From the NCBI GenBank assembly GCA_034509735.1, contig JACGWO010000006.1, positions 37,689,141 to 37,753,140 on the forward strand: DNA of 64,000 nucleotides, given 5' to 3'. Shown piece by piece: positions 58,932-64,000 of the stretch. The position numbers and the translations under genes were made by a program. Position 1 is the first letter of the stretch; each line of letters starts with the position of its first letter. The DNA comes from Sesamum alatum (lineage: Eukaryota > Streptophyta > Magnoliopsida > Lamiales > Pedaliaceae). The notes under the pieces are model-generated. The model was not told the origin of the DNA and did not search any database. It saw nothing but the letters and a program-made list of their open reading frames with translations.

Positions 58932-61579
58932 TTAATTAGATGTACAAGTAGGCCTTCGTGGAGGTAATTGTTGATGGGGAGTTCTCTGCAAAATAACATC
59001 AAATTATGTAATTAGATACCTTATTCATTTAATTTAATTCGTTATTATTACATTGATTTGTAGTATCATAATAAATTAGTGCAAGGATTATAAGCATGGT
59101 TGATAACTTTTATGGTAAATTACATTAACACCCTCTGAGATTATAATTGTAATTACAACTACACCCCCTATTAAAAATAATTTTTACACAAACACTCCCT
59201 GAAAAGCATTACACTAACACCATTCAAGGGGTATAAATGTAATTTTATAAAAGACGAGAAATATTTGTGTATTTGTGTTTAATCTCAAGGGGTGTCAATA
59301 TAATTTATTCTTTTTATTATCATGTGGAAGAATTGGAATTTACCTGTAATTTTGGCCTTAATGTCTCTATAGCCACCGTTGATTGTTTATCGACTCCTGC
59401 ACCTTGCTGATAATGGGAACCAAATTACAATCACAAAAAAGAAGGAAAAAAAGAAAAAGAGACTTTATGTTTAAGAATATATATATATATATGTATAGAT
59501 ATAAGATTTTTTTATTTAATTTTAGATTAATTAATTTGTATCTAACTATAGGTGAAAATAAAAAATCAAATAAAGTATTACATTAATTATCATGAATCTT
59601 CATTTAAAAATCAAATCGAAATAGATAAAAAAAAAAAAAAAAGAACGATTGTGTGAATCAATTCACATATAAATAGCGTATCACCGTTTAATTACAAAAA
59701 TTAAATGACAATGCTAATCATATGCTTTTTATAGCATAAGAAATAATTTACCCCATTTTTTATTAATTAATTTCCATTATTTCATATATTTAGAACTAAT
59801 TACCTTGCACAAAGCCCAATCTGCTGAGTCAAAAAAGGCCCTTTCATGATCCTGATTTTGGAAATTAAAAAAAAAAAAAAAACAGTTATTCCATTAGAAA
59901 TTTTATCCATAAAATCAAAAAATACATATATAATAAGTAATAGTTACATTGCCCGCCTTGAGATTTGTAAATATACATAAATTCCTTATAGTTTGAAAAA
60001 TTACATATAACACTCCTGATATTTGTTTTTGTCTAACAATAGATTCCTCTATTAACAAAATTCACTAAATTTATTAATATTAGCAAAAAAGTTGAACAAA
60101 AATCTACATTTACCTCGATTGACTTATGCCTAACTTATTATATGTCAAACAATTTCTTTTACCAAACTACCCTTGTAAAGGTTCACATGCATTAGCGTGT
60201 GAAGATATATAAAGTTGATTTGGTCAGAAGAACTTTACGTGACATGCATGCAATAAGTCAATTAGAAATAAATATAAAACTTTTAATTCAACTCTCTTAC
60301 TAATATCAACACTAATAAATTTTGACTAATAGAAAGTCTATTTGTTATATTGTACAGAAATAAACGTCAGGAGTACTATAAGCCATTTCCCAACCCACTA
60401 AGAATCAACATATAATTATGCCAAATCTCTGAAAAGTACAATGTAATAATAATAATAATACTTGCACTTGCCTTTGAGATAAGAGGCTTCTTCTTAGGCA
60501 CAAGTCCTCCATACTTTTTATCAATCGGTGCAGTCTGTGGTATAAACTTCAAACAAGCATTAGCTTACGTGACCTCAACTACCAATTTTTTAAATTAATA
60601 TTTCGAATTTGTCCAAGGAAGTCACCTAACTAAATTTGACTTCGACACTAATACGATTTTCTTTTAATTAATTATTATTATTATTTTATTAATAAGAGTA
60701 TTAATTAACAATAAACAAAGGGAAATTTTGATTGAGAAGCAATCAGTTGACAGGTTAACCACCAGGAAAGCAATAATCAAATGCAATTAGTCCATACCGA
60801 CATTTTTAATTACAATTAAGGTGTAATTGCTGGTTGCTTAAGATCGTGTGGCTAATATATTTTATGATGTAGCAATCACATATATCTCACAAATTGCAAG
60901 TGATCTATCTACCAATCGATGGACCACTAAAGGTAGACCATCTCGCACGTGAATGCCCCACCCAAAGAATCTTCACATTTATGCCCACTTTTCTTTATCA
61001 ACTATTCTAAAAGAATCAAATTCATCATTTTCCATTTTATTTGCATAAACAAAAAAAAAAAAAAAATTTGTACATTAATTTTATATTATAATCTATAATT
61101 CCATTAAGTTAATTTACATACAAACAAACCAGGATTTATTATAGACTTGGTATTATTATCGTAATATTATAACGTATAATTTGCAGCATATGTATGTCAC
61201 GCACAAGTGTGTGGCGGAGGTACGTACAACACACGTCAGCACGCAAACAAACTCATACATGGGATTTTGAATAAGATATTTTTATGGATTAAAACAAGAA
61301 AATTTAGATATTAAATCGTCAATCACATGAAAAATATAATTCTGCATGCATAATAAATTGTTGGTTGGGGCTATGAGAAATATATATATATATATATTAT
61401 AAATGTGGCAATACTCCCATGAGCACGGTCTAAAAAATATCTAATTATATTAAATTAAGAAGAAGAAAATGGATTTTTTTTTAAAAAAAAAGAAAAGAAA
61501 AATAAAATAGTTGGAAGTAGTTTACCTCTTCATCTTGAGAAGAAGCATAATACTCTTCCCTTCTCTTGTAATCCTCCAT
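58932..61579 (-). CDS. Endosulfine/ARPP-19 family protein
   Basis: Five coding exons (61526-61579, 60472-60534, 59804-59851, 59344-59406, 58932-58985) give 93 residues; the exons are so short that no long open frame shows. The core is KKYGGLVPKKKPLISK-DHERAFFDSADWALCK-QGA, ending in LRPKLQRTPHQQLPPRR. FDSADW (46-51) is the plant form of the endosulfine FDSGDY motif; Ser48 is the expected phosphosite of Greatwall-like kinases, and phosphorylated members inhibit PP2A-B55. The intron after ISK starts with GC (AAG|GCAAGT), a GC-AG intron; all others are GT-AG. Cys in ALCKQG replaces the usual Gly. A (TA)n(GA)n tract at 61662-61702 lies in the leader, upstream of the ATG. The N-terminus is shorter than in many plant relatives. 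Confidence 0.88.
59115..59307. mobile_element. Inverted-repeat element inside an intron of the endosulfine gene
   Basis: TAAATTACATTAACACCCTC at the left pairs with GGGGTGTCAATATAATTTA at the right, and TACACAAACACTCCC and TGTAATTACAACTACACCCC recall family C at 17970. It sits in the last intron (58986-59343). Confidence 0.55.
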
Positions 61580-61661
61580 CAGACTGCCCTGTTTAATTTA
61601 CATTAATAATCAATTTCAATATATATAATTACACATCAACAATGAATTTATATATACATAC

Positions 61662-61703
<42 letters not shown>

Positions 61704-62160
61704 TTACAGGGAAAGAAGCAATAGAGAAACAGAGGTGCAGTGAAATGGGTTTTTGGGAAAGAATGGAAGGAATATAAGGCCAAAGTTTAAATGAAAAGGG
61801 AAAAATTTATTATTTATTTATTTTTAAATTTTTGAAAAAAAAAGGAGAGAAAATGACGATGGAAAAGAATCCAAACATACATACATAGTCAAAAGAAAAT
61901 AACAAATAAAAATAAAAAATAAAAAGAAATTGAGAAAAAGAAGAGAATCGGCATTACCTTGATATGGAGGAAAGTAAGAGAGAAGCAAGCAAAGGGGAAG
62001 AAGAAGAAACAAACAAATAGAGACAAACAAGATATATATATATATGTGTGTGTGTATGGTAGGTGTATGAATACAAGGAGAGTATAGTATAAATATACGT
62101 ATAGTGTGTGTATTTGTGTGTGAAGCTATGAAAGAGAGGGTGGTAGAGGTTAGGAGAGAG
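61580..62160 (-). promoter_or_regulatory. Leader intron and 5' region of the endosulfine gene
   Basis: An acceptor (TTAAACAG|GGCAGTCTG) lies nine bases before the ATG. A plausible matching donor is ATCAAG|GTAATG ending at 61958, which implies an intron in the leader of about 370 bp containing the (GA)n(TA)n microsatellite at 61662-61702. Bases 61958-62160 are purine/pyrimidine-biased and look like the first exon and core promoter. Confidence 0.5.
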
Positions 62161-63127
62161 TAATAAAAAGTTTGAATATAGTTAAGGGTGTTAGGATATC
62201 AACATCAGTTGGAGCCTTAGCCTTAGCCTTAGCCTAACCCACACCCTACATTAATATAATATTCTTGGACTTGGGACTACTACTTAATATTACCCTCTTC
62301 TCTTCCTACCACCACCAATTACTAGCAGTACACGGTACATTCGATTTGAGTGTAAAAATATTTAGAAATTGAAATAATTAACGTTTTAATTAATAAATTA
62401 GTTATCAGTCGTAAAATAGTGATTTCAAAATATAAAACGTGCTAAAAGTTGAGGTGTATGCAAGTTTGAGGGGTCTTTAAGTAAATTCATAAAATTATTG
62501 GAATTACTATTGAATGGATGGAATGTGTTAAAATGGTGAATTTGGATATTAAAAAATTAGTATGCTTTTTATTTTAGTATAGAATATTATTTTTGGTATT
62601 TTGTAGCAAAAATTTGAAGTTATATATTTTGGCATGAATCTTTGTTTCCTTAAATTATATGCTTTGAAATTAAAAGCTTCGAAGTTTGAAATATATTTCC
62701 TAACATAATTATTTTATGCCAAATTGAACACCATCATTCATGCTTCGATATGCAGTAAATGTTTCGAATTTTACAGAACACATCATTATTTAAATTTATT
62801 TGAATTATTATCGAGTTTGGTGAATTATATTTGAATTTGACTTGATTATTTATCAGATTAACTCTTTTATTTGATCAAACATGAATATTAAAATAATGAT
62901 AATTTACTAACATACAAAATTCAAGGTGGAAACAAAGTTGTCATGAAAATTGAGTTTTTGGTTGCAATTAGATGTTACATCCCTATCATGTTGATCAATT
63001 GGATAATAATTTCACATAAGAATCAATCAATCCAACGGTATCATTTTACAAGTTGACAATTTAACGGTGACTTTATATTACAACAATTATATCCTGATTA
63101 ACGATATTATATAAATTAAATCTAAAC
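62161..63127. other. AT-rich spacer, no gene seen
   Basis: A short tandem GCCTTA repeat occurs near 62213-62235. Nothing else is recognised. Confidence 0.45.
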
Positions 63128-63270
63128 AACATTTTAGTATTACAGTATATAAATAACACATTATGCAGTAAAATATCATCCAACACAAAAGTTCGAACCC
63201 CCGACTCCTAAGATCATGGTGTCTCAACTTCATCAACTGAACTTTAACCTCGTCGGCGGGTTTCGTATTG
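63128..63270 (-). mobile_element. tRNA-derived SINE head
   Basis: On the minus strand, GAGGTTAAAGTTCAGTTGATG (box A region, from about 63253) and GGGGGTTCGAAC (box B, from about 63201) are at tRNA-like spacing. The body is truncated or diverged. Confidence 0.5.
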
Positions 63271-63719
63271 TATTATGATCAGTCAATGTGACCGTTTCCC
63301 AACGGCTAAGGAGCATGATGGATAATGACACCATTTAATGATGCTAAATACATGGCATCGTCTCAATTAGGTGCAAAAATTTATTTATTTTCTATAATTT
63401 CATGATAGTATTCATAAATATGATGTGACATAAAGATATATATCGTTAATAAAATTTAATTATAGTAAGATGTGAGGAAATATATGTATCATTAATGCAA
63501 TTTAATTATAGTAAAGTCGTATGATATTATATTGTTTTTAATATATTTGGAGCTAGTATTTTTTGAGTTAAATCTTACATTATTTATTAACTGGAAGAAA
63601 CGAGTATTTTTAATTGTAATGTAGAAAAGTAATTAATAACTTAAATAATTAAAATTAAAATTAAAGTTAAAGTAATACATCGGTATAATGAATGCACAAC
63701 AAGTACTCAATAAAATATA

Positions 63720-64000
63720 AGGTAAATTTCAGCTATCTCCTCTTAGGTTTGTCGTAATTATAAATACCATCCTTAAATTGAAAATAATTATGTAGTTTCT
63801 AGACGGAGATATGAAAAGTACTATTTCACCCTCACTAAATTTTTTATTTAAAAAAATATTTGAAAAAATATAAAAAATTTGAGGGTGGGTAAAATAAATA
63901 ATCCATAGAGAACATTAATTGTATAAATATTTTAGAAAATTTTAAAAAATATATAAAATTATAACTTATAATCTAAAAGGGCATTTTGGGCAGTTCAGTA
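63720..64000. mobile_element. Inverted-repeat element, family A (copy 5, cut by window end)
   Basis: Starts AGGTAAATTTCAGCTATCTCC with GTCGTAATTATAAATACC. It includes the internal AAGGGCATTTTGGGCAGTTCA, which matches the copy at 16148 (AAGGGCATTTTGGTCAGTTCA). The right arm lies outside the window. Confidence 0.65.

Noticed and set aside
1..64000. CRISPR arrays, bacterial operons or a new multi-gene defence-like cluster
   Set aside because: The window is typical plant nuclear DNA with spliced genes of unrelated function; direct repeats found are transposon parts or microsatellites.

Overview
This is a window of nuclear plant DNA, AT-rich with gene islands. GT-AG introns, proline-rich cell-wall proteins, a P-class PPR protein and B-class GATA and GIS-type zinc-finger regulators point to a dicot. 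The protein and repeat flavour suggests an asterid, possibly Lamiales; that last step is inference from remembered sequences, not a search.

Layout. Bases 1-12240 hold a COBRA-like cell-wall gene cut by the left edge (minus), a small extensin-like gene (plus) and an LLM-domain GATA factor (minus, three coding exons). Bases 12241-22700 hold no genes but a dense transposon zone: a Mutator-like element with a perfect 9-bp target duplication, several copies of one 0.23-0.44 kb inverted-repeat family, two solo LTRs with perfect 5-bp duplications, and a nested stack. Bases 22715-24255 encode a P-loop GTPase-like protein. Bases 24256-31894 are mostly intergenic, with an ERD7/senescence-domain pseudogene and a truncated retroelement ending in a 3' LTR. 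A GIS/ZFP-type C2H2 factor and a DUF3511 protein follow (31895-33794), then two SINEs.

Bases 38448-62160 are gene-dense: a TRM/DUF4378 protein (plus, 5 exons), an AMSH-type JAMM deubiquitinase (minus, 14 exons, 512 aa), a 72-residue Cys/Lys-rich protein of unknown function (plus), a TBL/PMR5-like polysaccharide O-acetyltransferase (minus, 5 exons), a DUF7731 membrane protein (minus, 3 exons), a PPR40-like mitochondrial PPR protein (minus, one exon) and an endosulfine/ARPP-19 protein (minus, 5 coding exons, one GC-AG intron). The last 2 kb are AT-rich spacer with SINE and inverted-repeat fragments.

The genes are independent housekeeping or regulatory units and nothing indicates a cluster. I found no convincing new multi-gene system. 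The most informative unusual material is the nested transposon block, the 190-bp tandem duplication at the 3' end of the PPR40-like gene, the ERD7 pseudogene and the unassigned 72-residue protein. All exon joins were placed by eye from splice signals, reading frame and family knowledge.
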